From Clostridium bovifaecis (GTDB lineage Bacteria > Bacillota > Clostridia > Clostridiales > Clostridiaceae): a stretch of 64,000 bases of DNA. Under the pieces are notes generated by a model. That model saw nothing but the letters and a program-made list of their open reading frames with translations. It ran no database searches and was not told where the DNA came from. The stretch lies in assembly GCA_009738435.1 (NCBI GenBank), contig CP046522.1:2945249-3009248 (forward strand). The letters run 5' to 3'. This document shows, piece after piece, positions 26,600 to 34,145 of the stretch (positions are counted from its first letter, which is position 1; each line of letters opens with the position of its first letter). The translations under genes and the position numbers were made by a program.

Positions 26600-26818
26600 T
26601 TAATTAAACTTTAGTATAGAATCTTTGTTTTCTTCTATTACATCCCAAGTCCATCTAATCATATTTTTACTCACATAATCCCATGCTTTTTCATTAATGT
26701 ACTGATCCTCTCTCCCTTGTTCCGTAAATACCTTTAACTCATTATCATCTATTTCTATTACTTTGGTAATAGGTCTATACTCTTGATCTTTAGTTCCTAC
26801 ATATAGCTTTATTTTCAT
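26600..26818 (-). CDS. Hypothetical protein, 72 residues
   Basis: A small soluble protein rich in charged residues (MKIKLYVGTKDQEYRP at the start, WDVIEENKDSILKFN at the end). A GTGAGGG ribosome site and a strong terminator directly downstream support expression. No family was recognised. Confidence 0.6.
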   Translation of the reverse strand: MKIKLYVGTKDQEYRPITKVIEIDDNELKVFTEQGREDQYINEKAWDYVSKNMIRWTWDVIEENKDSILKFN

Positions 26819-26901
26819 GATTTTTCCCTCACTTGCTAATTGTTAATTTATATATTATCTTTACCTATAGCATTATGTTTTAAACGGATTAAAGAATAGC
26901 C

Positions 26902-27213
26902 TTATCTATAAAGCTTAAAATATAATATTACAGTAATTAAAATGTTAGGAAACCCAAATAAAGATATCATTCTTGCCCAATTTTCTCCTTCTTTCAATGC
27001 CCTATTGCCTTCTTCTCCTCTTGCTTCTGCTCTTTTTCTTGAAATTACCCCCATGTTTCTAAACATACTAGACATCACTATGCTCATTACAGCTGCAACC
27101 CCTGATATAGCGAAAGAAAATTGCCAATTATCAATTGCCACTGAAACTAAGGCTCCAGTGCCAGCAACGAATAAACCAATTATAAAAGCAGCAACCATAC
27201 TATTCCTCCTCAT
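26902..27213 (-). CDS. DUF5316-like membrane protein
   Basis: 103 residues with three membrane segments (about 6-24, 29-49 and 83-101) separated by a basic/acidic loop ISRKRAEARGEEGNRALK. The layout resembles DUF5316 proteins, but the assignment is tentative. Its ATG overlaps the stop of the phosphoesterase gene by 4 nt, so the two are translationally coupled. Confidence 0.55.
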   Translation of the reverse strand: MRRNSMVAAFIIGLFVAGTGALVSVAIDNWQFSFAISGVAAVMSIVMSSMFRNMGVISRKRAEARGEEGNRALKEGENWARMISLFGFPNILITVILYFKLYR

Positions 27214-27680
27214 CTTATATATAATTCAACTACTTCTGAACTTACTGAATTCTTATAAACACTAAGAAGGGCAATGCTAATAGGCAGTTTAAATCGTCTT
27301 GGTCCTGCACTTCCTGGATTTAAATACAACACCTTGTTTTTTTCCACAATAGAAGGTTTATGGGAATGTCCACTGATAACCACATTAAATCCTGCTGCCG
27401 TTGGATCTAGATCTAATTCATTGATGTCATGCAATATATATATGCATACTTCTCCTATTTGAACTACTTCAGTTTTAGAATATTTCTTAGCCCACTCACC
27501 CTTGTCATTATTGCCTCTTACAGCGACTACAGGAGCCTTTCTTTTTAATTTTTCAATAATATCATCTCCTCCAATATCTCCTGCATGGATTATCAAATCA
27601 ACCCCTTCCAGTGACGATACAGCTTCTTCTCTTAATAAGCCATGAGTGTCTGAAATTACCCCTATTCTAGATATAATCAT
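27210..27680 (-). CDS. YfcE/MJ0936-type metallophosphoesterase
   Basis: A 156-residue calcineurin-like phosphoesterase. The metal ligands are seen in order: ISDTHG (D, H), HAGDIGG (D), RGNNDKGEW (N), LHDIN (H) and SGHSHKPS (H-x-H), ending with LNPGSAGPRRF. Relatives hydrolyse phosphodiesters such as bis-p-nitrophenyl phosphate in vitro; the physiological substrate is unknown. The gene is first in a two-gene operon with the membrane protein. The ribosome site is AAAAAGGAGAT. Confidence 0.88.
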   Translation of the reverse strand: MIISRIGVISDTHGLLREEAVSSLEGVDLIIHAGDIGGDDIIEKLKRKAPVVAVRGNNDKGEWAKKYSKTEVVQIGEVCIYILHDINELDLDPTAAGFNVVISGHSHKPSIVEKNKVLYLNPGSAGPRRFKLPISIALLSVYKNSVSSEVVELYIR

Positions 27681-27747
27681 TAGTATTATCTCCTTTTTAA
27701 CTTTCTATAGTCTAAATCTCTATAGTTCTACTATTGTAAACAAAAAT

Positions 27748-27776
27748 AGAACCTCTATAAACTTTTTCGAGGTTCT
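27748..27776 (-). terminator. Terminator of the DUF4250 gene
   Basis: An 8-bp stem AGAACCTC/GAGGTTCT with ATTTTTGTTT following on the minus strand. Confidence 0.75.
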
Positions 27777-27801
27777 TCATTATAACCTTTTTATAAGTTG
27801 A

Positions 27802-27996
27802 CTATAAACTAATAAACTGATTAGTTGATTCATTATATTCATACCCTACCAGCTTTAATTTATCTTTAATCTCTTTCTCATTTATTTCATAAGTACCACA
27901 TAGCTCCTTAAGATTAGCGAATTCATCTCTCAGTTTCATATTAACTAAGCTTAGTAATATATATGAATCCATAGCTAAAAGCTGTTTTCCCTCCAT
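27802..27996 (-). CDS. DUF4250 family protein
   Basis: A 64-residue soluble protein. The order MDSYILLSLVNMKLRDEFANL, LKELCGTYEINEKEIKDKL and VGYEYNESTNQF matches DUF4250 (PF14056), a small helical family of unknown function frequent in clostridia. An AGGTGAT ribosome site is present, and the gene is monocistronic with its own terminator. Confidence 0.75.
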   Translation of the reverse strand: MEGKQLLAMDSYILLSLVNMKLRDEFANLKELCGTYEINEKEIKDKLKLVGYEYNESTNQFISL

Positions 27997-28341
27997 TATT
28001 ATATCACCTACTAAGTATTAATAACTAATATATAAATATAGCTAAATTTTAAATTTATATGCTATCAATAGTTCTTACTTCTTTTTAAAAGGATTTTGTA
28101 TTGTATTTTTATTATAATTACCTTTATTTCCATTATAAGTCATTTGGTAAATTAAATCTAGAAAAAAATAAAATTACCACTATTGTAAAAAGCAAATTAT
28201 CGTATATAATATACTAGTTAGAAGTTTGTCAAAAGGACTCGATTATTAAAAATATAATATAGTGTTAAACCAATATGCTCCAGTATATGAACTACAGCAT
28301 AAGTTTAAAATATTATTATCCCATTGGAAAGAGGTGCTTTA
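27997..28341. other. Intergenic region, 345 bp, with a probable rightward promoter
   Basis: AT-rich and without a coding frame. TTGTAA (28183-28188), a 16-bp spacer and TATAAT (28205-28210) form a promoter for the 28342 gene, leaving a leader of about 125 nt in which no known riboswitch was recognised. Confidence 0.4.
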
Positions 28342-28668
28342 ATGAAAAAATTCGAAGATCTTATTAATGAAACTTTAGAGTCTGAGGATTGGGAAGAATT
28401 AGAAGCTGCAGCGGACTTATTTCAATTCGGTATAGAAAAAGGATATTATACTAAAGCTCAAGCAGTTAGATTTAACGATACTTATTGGAAAGTGAAAGAT
28501 AGATGTTTAGCTGACGAGGTTGCTAGAGAAGTAAAAGCAAATAAATTAGATATTATAAGCATTGTTTCAAGTGCTTCAACTGATGTTAAAAGTGATACTG
28601 GAAAGCTTATTAGCTACGTAAATGATCGTCTAAAAGCATTAAGAGGCAAAGTAAAAGGACTTAAATAG
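28342..28668 (+). CDS. Hypothetical helical protein, 108 residues
   Basis: A soluble, strongly helical protein starting MKKFEDLINETLESEDWEEL and ending RLKALRGKVKGLK. The ATG at 28342 is chosen over an in-frame TTG 18 nt upstream because AAAGAGGTG lies just before it. No family was recognised. It has its own promoter and terminator and a lysine-rich C-terminus. Confidence 0.65.
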   Translation: MKKFEDLINETLESEDWEELEAAADLFQFGIEKGYYTKAQAVRFNDTYWKVKDRCLADEVAREVKANKLDIISIVSSASTDVKSDTGKLISYVNDRLKALRGKVKGLK

Positions 28669-28680
28669 AAAATAATAAAG

Positions 28681-28718
28681 AATCACCAATTAGTAATTAC
28701 TAGTACTAGTTGGTGATT
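28681..28718 (+). terminator. Terminator of the 108-residue hypothetical gene
   Basis: A 15-bp stem with one G-U wobble (28681-28695 with 28704-28718) ending in TTTT-ATATTTTT. Confidence 0.8.
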
Positions 28719-28805
28719 TTATATTTTTATCCAACAATGTTTTTCTCATAAATACACATAATTGCATATTATAAAAAAGACTAATTTATATATTAGGAGG
28801 TAATT

Positions 28806-29180
28806 ATGTATTTCCACTCTTATATAGATCCATTGCGTGCCCCGGTAGCTAAATACAGTATCACGATTAATGTCTCTAACCGAAGACTTACTCTTTTCCA
28901 AAACGGCAAGGTGTTTAAAAGTTATCCAATAGCTGTTGGTAAACCCTCCACCCCAACCCCTAGAGGAACCTTTAGAATTATAAATAAAGCTTTTAATCCT
29001 GGAGGTCCTTTTGGTGCTAGGTGGCTTGGACTCTCTAGAAAAGGTTACGGTATTCATGGAACTAATAATCCTGCTTCTATTGGAAAGGCTGTGTCTAATG
29101 GATGTATTAGGCTGCATAACCCTAATATTATTGAGCTTTATAATTTAGTTCCTGTGGGGACGTCTGTAAGGATAGTTTAA
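28806..29180 (+). CDS. L,D-transpeptidase, YkuD family
   Basis: A 124-residue enzyme consisting almost only of the YkuD catalytic domain. The signature is complete: GYGIHGTNN (catalytic His), then [13 protein letters not shown] (S-x-G-C-x-R with the nucleophile Cys). The substrate-side TPRGTFRI motif is also present. The family makes 3-3 cross-links in peptidoglycan or attaches proteins to it. No signal peptide, membrane segment or LysM domain is seen, so export, if any, is non-classical; a role in the spore is possible but inferred. The ribosome site is TAGGAGGTAATT. Confidence 0.88.
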   Translation: MYFHSYIDPLRAPVAKYSITINVSNRRLTLFQNGKVFKSYPIAVGKPSTPTPRGTFRIINKAFNPGGPFGARWLGLSRKGYGIHGTNNPASIGKAVSNGCIRLHNPNIIELYNLVPVGTSVRIV

Positions 29181-29267
29181 TTTGATTATTTTATTATAAG
29201 AATAAGAATTCTTCAATTCCTAAATTCTAAAATTCTTAAGAACTTTTATTCTTAATCATAAAGTTAG

Positions 29268-29301
29268 ATAAACCAGCAGTTCACTCAAACTGCTGGTTTA
29301 T
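29268..29301 (+). terminator. Terminator downstream of the L,D-transpeptidase gene
   Basis: A perfect 13-bp stem ATAAACCAGCAGT with its complement (29268-29280, 29289-29301). The tail is only moderately T-rich. Confidence 0.65.
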
Positions 29302-29358
29302 ATCCTATTTTTTACTTAATGCTTCAATTCTTACCTTAACCCGATTATCATGGAATAA

Positions 29359-29650
29359 TCAATTGTCTTTATACTGTTCTTGCAGGTTATTTTTAAATAT
29401 GTATTCTAATGCGATTAAATATGCTCTTTCTATAGCATAATAAAATTGGTCATCAATATCTCCATATTCATTAGTAAGATCAATCCCAACTTCTGCATAG
29501 AAAAGCATAAGCTCTGCGATAAGATTTATATTATTAGAAACTTTCTTAAAGTCGCTTATAGCCTTGTTGACCTTTGAATATCTCATTTTTCCAAAGCCTC
29601 TATCTGGAAAAAATTCATCTTTAATTATCCTTCTTAGTGAACTAAATCCT
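29359..29650 (-). pseudogene. DUF6155-like gene remnant, 5' part frameshifted
   Basis: A 75-residue frame (MRYSKVNKAISDFKK, LIAELMLFYAEVGIDL, YGDIDDQFYYAIE, LEYIFKNNL) matches the C-terminal part of DUF6155 proteins, which are about twice as long. Upstream the same frame stays open without a start (RRIIKDEFFPDRGFGK) to about 29635. Beyond that, related-looking peptide (DISKVAENYKVKDLV) continues in a different frame. No ribosome site precedes the ATG at 29586. It is most likely a decaying gene. Confidence 0.5.
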
Positions 29651-29795
29651 TTACTTTATAGTTCTCCGCTACTTTACTTATGTCCAATTTATATATTTAA
29701 ATATCCGTTTTTACCTCCTATTCCTTTATTTTTAAATATAGCTACTCCTTTTGTTAAATTTTAAAATAATCTTATATTTAATTTTTCCTTTTATT

Positions 29796-30220
29796 CTAGC
29801 TAAATTCATGCCCTGGTATTCCATTATTAACGTAAGTTTTACCTTCCAGCGGTTCAAATCCAAATATCTTCATGTCTGTTACAACAGGATATGCATCATG
29901 ATTATTTGGAACCGTAAAATTAAGGGTATACTTCTTCCCATAAAAAGCAGCCTTTGTTCCATCTCCCATAAATACGACTGGATTCTTAAGAAAAACAACT
30001 TTTTTCTCTCCTGTTTTCGCATCTGATTGATAGATGGTAAAGTCAAAAGAAGAATCTTTTGATATTTCTTTTTTTTCGTCCTGTGATATTGAGGAGTCTT
30101 TTTTATTATAAGAATTCGTTGTCGATTCAGCTTTTTGTTCAGAACAACCAAGCATTGATATTGAGAAAATTGTTATTAAGATAGTTAAGAATAAATCTTT
30201 TTGTCGATTACATTACTTAT
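29796..30220 (-). pseudogene. Lipoprotein gene with a disrupted start
   Basis: The 119-residue frame from 30155 starts inside a signal peptide. Reading further upstream in the same frame gives RQKDLFLTILITIFSISMLGC, a perfect lipoprotein signal with lipobox SMLGC, but no start codon before an in-frame TAA. An ATG about 10 bases upstream of the arginine codon would be in frame if one T were removed (ATG-T-AAT-CGA). The mature part is Ser/Lys-rich then beta-rich (DFTIYQSDAKTGEKKVVF, FYGKKYTLNFTV). The family is not recognised. It lies downstream of a broken ECF sigma gene on the same strand, suggesting a joint dead locus. Confidence 0.5.
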
Positions 30221-30270
30221 ATATTTATTTAGCTTTACTATACTTCCATTTTCCAATGTAAAACTATGGT

Positions 30271-30543
30271 TTATTGGAAGCTCTTATGTAGTAAGTTCTT
30301 TAAGTATTTCCTTTTATAGTCTATACATTTATATTTAGCTATACCAGCTAACCAATTTTTAAATTCGCTTCTATTTTTATTGGAGCTGCCTATGTTGTAT
30401 CAAACTGCCATAAGTATGTCATTTATACACTCACATTGAATACTTTGTAAGTTATACAAATGCTTCTTTACAGTAGATTTAATAATCCAGCTATATTGTT
30501 CTAAAAGAATACTACTTTGAGTGGACTTCAAGTCAATATATTT
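30271..30543 (-). pseudogene. ECF sigma-70 factor remnant with in-frame stop
   Basis: The minus-strand frame reads LEQYSWIIKSTVKKHLYNL, then ECINDILMAV, TGA, YNIGSSNKNRSEFKNWLAGI, AKYKCIDYKRKYLKNLL and a stop. This is the region 2 sequence of clostridial ECF sigma factors (ECINDVLLAVW..FKNWL..IAKYK.IDYKRK). The TGA at 30402-30400 stands where Trp (TGG) is expected. Region 4 is absent and no start codon fits. The upstream part of the open frame overlaps the permease gene's terminator and is not coding. Confidence 0.65.
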
Positions 30544-30633
30544 TCCCTGTATAAAAACATATGAATATCTGCTAAATATTAAAAAAGTTATCCACAAATT
30601 ATATTTTTTAATATTTCCTATAGAATAAAAAAT

Positions 30634-30665
30634 AACCCAGGCCACCAAACTTGATGATCCGGGTT
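30634..30665 (-). terminator. Terminator of the HMG-CoA reductase-permease operon
   Basis: On the minus strand AACCCGG pairs with CCTGGGTT (one bulge) and is followed by ATTTTTTATT, 28 nt after the permease stop. Confidence 0.7.
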
Positions 30666-30692
30666 TAACTGTACTCCTGTAGAAAAAATATA

Positions 30693-32060
30693 TTATTTTA
30701 TGATATTTAAAATCGAGGTTAGTATCCAACTTGAAGCATAATATGCCATAAATTGAATTCCTGTATGCACTCCGAAAAGATTATGCATTATACCTCCAAA
30801 TAAACCTATTGTAACTGCAATAAGAATTCCTAAAATGCCAGCTTCATAATAAGCTAACATTACCACTAATCCTAAAAAGGCCCCTATTAAAGCTTCATGA
30901 CTAATTGATTTAAAGATACCTTCTGTCCACTTTCTCGCATATCTAATTGATACTGGATATCCAAATAATACTCCACCAATTACACCTATTATTCCGAATA
31001 TTACAAATTGATATGGTTCAATGAAAGTATGCAAGTTATTTATTGGATCTACTGTAAATCTAGGTGGTGCATTAAATAATGGACCTGCAGGTCCTAATGA
31101 TACAGGGCTTAGAGGTAGTCCAAAGGCAACTAATGGTATAATAAGTTCTCCTATATATGTGGCATTAGAAACTGCACTTTTTACTGATAAAGATGTAAAA
31201 ATTTTATTATAAATACCTTTTCGTCTGTTACCAAGTAGTTCACCAAGTAAAACAGTCATTCCAACTGGCGAAAATGTAAAAGTACACGCTGCTATAGCTC
31301 CTCCTAATGCAGCATTAGAAGCTTGGCTTTTTGTTAATATTTTCAACGGGTTAGGAAACAGCCCCATCTTGTTGCCACTATCTGGTGCTAACCAAAGTTC
31401 ACTTTCTTTTTCCCTCATTTGATTATTCTTAATCTTAGGGATAAATACATTAAATATTTCTGAGATCATTGGTCCTATAGTTATACCCATAAATATTGAT
31501 ATAAATAACGTCTTGTTAATTCCTTTTGTTGCTATAAGTTGCATTCCTTGAATCATAAATGCGAAAGGAACTAATGCTAAAATTGCTCCAAACTTAGCAC
31601 TTGACATATAAGCTAAGAATATAGCTGCAAGAGTAAATATTATTCCTATATATGGTGTAATATACTGTCCTAGTGGAGCTAGCAGCATAGCAAAACCTAC
31701 AGATACTGGAACCGCTACACAGGCTCCTATAAGAGATCCAGCAGCCATCTTTCTCATAGATATATGAGGTGCTCCAAGTCTTTTTGCTGTAAGACATTGA
31801 TTAACCATGGGTACAGCCATAGTACTTCCAGGCAGTCCTGCCATTGCCGTGGGTATGGTATGAGTAATATGCATCGATACAGATATACCTATAAACCATG
31901 CAAATAATACTACTGGATGGAATCCTAGCAAAACTAAAATTAAAGTGATTGGTGCCATTGTTGCAGTTTCATCAGTTCCCGGTATAAGTCCAATAAATGA
32001 GTATATAATTCCCCCTACCACTGCTACTATAAAGGCCTGCAAAACTAACATTAGATTCAT
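30693..32060 (-). CDS. TctA-like tripartite-type carboxylate transporter permease
   Basis: A 455-residue membrane protein with about ten to twelve segments. It begins with a conserved glycine/proline segment GLIPGTDETATMAPITL and continues MAGLPGSTMAVPMVNQCL, resembling the TctA/DUF112 fold whose hallmark is GLLPGLGPTATIA. TctA proteins are the large permease of tripartite carboxylate transporters. No periplasmic TctC-type protein is nearby, so it may work with the small membrane protein encoded just upstream. In this operon, with HMG-CoA reductase, mevalonate or a related branched hydroxy acid is the likeliest substrate (inference). It starts 13 nt after its neighbour with an AGGAGG site. 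Confidence 0.7.
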   Translation of the reverse strand: MNLMLVLQAFIVAVVGGIIYSFIGLIPGTDETATMAPITLILVLLGFHPVVLFAWFIGISVSMHITHTIPTAMAGLPGSTMAVPMVNQCLTAKRLGAPHISMRKMAAGSLIGACVAVPVSVGFAMLLAPLGQYITPYIGIIFTLAAIFLAYMSSAKFGAILALVPFAFMIQGMQLIATKGINKTLFISIFMGITIGPMISEIFNVFIPKIKNNQMREKESELWLAPDSGNKMGLFPNPLKILTKSQASNAALGGAIAACTFTFSPVGMTVLLGELLGNRRKGIYNKIFTSLSVKSAVSNATYIGELIIPLVAFGLPLSPVSLGPAGPLFNAPPRFTVDPINNLHTFIEPYQFVIFGIIGVIGGVLFGYPVSIRYARKWTEGIFKSISHEALIGAFLGLVVMLAYYEAGILGILIAVTIGLFGGIMHNLFGVHTGIQFMAYYASSWILTSILNIIK

Positions 32061-32073
32061 TATTCCATACCTC

Positions 32074-32486
32074 CTATTCTTTTTTGCTTATATCGAGCAA
32101 CACATCAAATCCTAACTCTTTCATCTCTTCAAGTTCTTGGTCCTTAGCATCTTTAAGAGCTTGAATTTCTTCTTCTATATTACAACCTTCCTCCTTTAAA
32201 ACTGCAATAATATTGCTCTGATCCATGCTGTTAGCTATAATTCTTTTAGGTCTAAATAATTTAGATGAAATAAATGCTGCTAAAATACATCCGCCTATGC
32301 CTACCATTAGTGAATATCCTTTAGCAAGCTGTGGATCTAATCCTTCTCTTGATGCGAAAAATTGTGAGCCTACTATAAAAAATGCCATAGTAAAACCTAT
32401 GCCAATTATTGATGCAAGAAACAACTCTTTTAAAACTACTGTATCTCCCCAAACTTCTGCAAATTTCTTTTTTCATCTTTTTCCAT
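32074..32486 (-). pseudogene. Small membrane protein of the transporter, frameshifted near the start
   Basis: The proper ATG is at 32486 behind GGGGGGAG and encodes MEKDEK, after which the frame breaks in a run of six A (32473-32468). One extra A would continue as KKFAEVWGDTVVLKELFLASIIG. The downstream frame has two membrane segments (LASIIGIGFTMAFFIVG and YSLMVGIGGCILAAFISS). It ends in a charged, probably coiled-coil tail (EEIQALKDAKDQELEEMKEL). It sits between HMG-CoA reductase and the permease, so it is probably an accessory subunit of that permease. The break could be an assembly error, slippage or mutation. Confidence 0.65.
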
Positions 32487-32576
32487 ATTACTCCCCCCTT
32501 ATTTACAATTATCAAGGGGATGTGCCCCTTGATATAACTGCACTTATTCAAATCTAAGGATATTTTTAAACTTTAG

Positions 32577-33839
32577 CTATTTAGAATACTCTTTCATAAG
32601 CTCTTGCGCATATTCCAACCTTACATTTTTTTCCTTAATCATCTTGCTTACAATAGCTTCTAAAACATCGCCTTTAGCACCCGCAACAGTAGCAAGGTTT
32701 CTTGCATGAAGTGACATGTGTCCTTTTTGAATACCTTCTGTTGCCAATGCTCTTATAGCAGCAAAGTTCTGAGCTAAACCAACAGATGCTATAATCTCTC
32801 CAAGCTCTGCTGCACTATTAACTCCTAGCATTTTTACAGCTGTTTGAGCAGCAGGATGTATTTTTGTTGCTCCTCCAACTAGTCCAACAGCCATAGGCAT
32901 TTCTATTGTCCCTACAAGATCTCCATCTTTATTCTTTTCCCAAGTTGTAAGAGGCTTATAGCTTCCTGTAAGTGATGCATATGCGTGAGCTCCTGATTCG
33001 ATAGCTCTTGTATCATTACCTGTTGCGAGAACAACTGCACTTATACCGTTCATGATACCCTTATTATGCGTTACTGCCCTAAATGGATCAGCTTCTGCAA
33101 AAGCATAGGCTGCAATAATGCTATCTACAACATCTTCTCCACCTAAAGTTTCTTTTTTAATTATTACTCTTGAACGAGCAAGTCTGTGTACAGCTAAGTT
33201 TGATAAAATTCTTAGGTATACCTTACCTCCTGTAAGTCCTTCGATAAATGGAGCAACTGCTTCTGCCATTGTATTAACTGCATTTGCTCCCATGGCATCC
33301 AATGTATTAACCTTAAGATGAACAATAACCATTTTGCCAATTATTGAATCGATTACTCTAACATCTAAATCCTGCATGCCACCGCCAAACTTAACTAAAA
33401 CCGGGTCTTTTTCATTACACATCTCAATAATCTTATCTTTATTTTCATAAATTTTAATTTGAGCATACTTAGGATCTGGAACATTTATAACCTGAACTTG
33501 AGCAATCATAACTGAACCTGTATTGCTTGCAAAAAATCCTCCTGAATCCCTTGCCATTTTTGCTGCATTACTTGCTGCAGCAACTACTGAAGGTTCTTCT
33601 GTTACCATTGGTATAACATAATCTTTATTATTTATTTTAAAATTAAGAGCAACAGCCATTGGAAGTTCAAACTTTCCAATAACGTTTTCAATCATATGAT
33701 CAGCTTTATCCATATCGAGAGCTCCAGACTCTCCAATAATTTTTTGTTCAGTTTCTGTAATACCTGTAAACTCACTTACTTCCCTTAATCTTTCTTGTGG
33801 TGAAAGCTTAAAAAATCCTGAATATGCACTTGTTTTCAT
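32577..33839 (-). CDS. mvaA: Class II 3-hydroxy-3-methylglutaryl-CoA reductase (degradative type)
   Basis: This enzyme interconverts mevalonate and HMG-CoA; the class II bacterial form can run oxidatively (mevalonate + CoA + 2 NAD+ to HMG-CoA). The 420 residues match class II length. Catalytic motifs are visible: TEEPSVVAAASNAA (Glu), DAMGANAVNTMAE, THNKGIMNGI (Lys), LATGNDTRAIE (Asp) and GHMSLHARN (His). ATG 33839 is preferred to the TTG just before it by spacing to AAAGGATG. A sigma-54 promoter lies 67 nt upstream. With HMG-CoA lyase nearby, mevalonate breakdown is the most economical role. Confidence 0.92.
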   Translation of the reverse strand: MKTSAYSGFFKLSPQERLREVSEFTGITETEQKIIGESGALDMDKADHMIENVIGKFELPMAVALNFKINNKDYVIPMVTEEPSVVAAASNAAKMARDSGGFFASNTGSVMIAQVQVINVPDPKYAQIKIYENKDKIIEMCNEKDPVLVKFGGGMQDLDVRVIDSIIGKMVIVHLKVNTLDAMGANAVNTMAEAVAPFIEGLTGGKVYLRILSNLAVHRLARSRVIIKKETLGGEDVVDSIIAAYAFAEADPFRAVTHNKGIMNGISAVVLATGNDTRAIESGAHAYASLTGSYKPLTTWEKNKDGDLVGTIEMPMAVGLVGGATKIHPAAQTAVKMLGVNSAAELGEIIASVGLAQNFAAIRALATEGIQKGHMSLHARNLATVAGAKGDVLEAIVSKMIKEKNVRLEYAQELMKEYSK

Positions 33840-33905
33840 CAATAATCATCCTTTCTATTTTTTAGTAAGTAATTTAAAATCTTTTATGTTATACCTACTA
33901 TTAAA

Positions 33906-33921
33906 GCAATCCTCATGCCAA
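33906..33921 (-). promoter_or_regulatory. Sigma-54 promoter of the HMG-CoA reductase operon
   Basis: On the minus strand TTGGCATGAGGATTGC matches the -24/-12 consensus TGGCACG-N4-TTGC with a single transition. Spacing is exact, and it is placed 67 nt before the ATG. Confidence 0.85.
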
Positions 33922-34034
33922 ATATGTGAAAATTCATACTTTTTTTAATATCACTCTATTTGATTCTTCTAAAACATTTATATTTCAGCGAAGTATAAAT
34001 AAATTTTCAACTTATAAAAATAGCAAAAAGAATT

Positions 34035-34060
34035 AAAATACCTACAACTATAGGTATTTT
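34035..34060 (-). terminator. Terminator of the sigma-54 activator gene
   Basis: A perfect 10-bp stem AAAATACCTA/TAGGTATTTT with a T-rich tail (AATTCTTTTT) on the minus strand. Confidence 0.75.
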
Positions 34061-34145
34061 AATAAATTGAAATATATCTTGTGACAAAATTGATACAAAA
34101 CCATCATGTCTACTATGGCATTTTTGGCACGGTATATACTTATTG

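Noticed and set aside
28226..28258. TTGTCA...TATAAT as promoter of the 28342 gene
   Set aside because: The spacer is 21 bp, too long; TTGTAA-N16-TATAAT at 28183-28210 is better.
30544..30729. N-terminal part of a 109-residue frame upstream of the sigma factor remnant
   Set aside because: It overlaps the end and terminator of the permease gene and has no ribosome site; only the part from about 30543 down resembles a protein family.
34109..34137. TGGCATTTTTGGCACGG...TTGC on the plus strand as another sigma-54 promoter
   Set aside because: The spacing between the GG and GC elements is wrong and it would point into the activator gene antisense.
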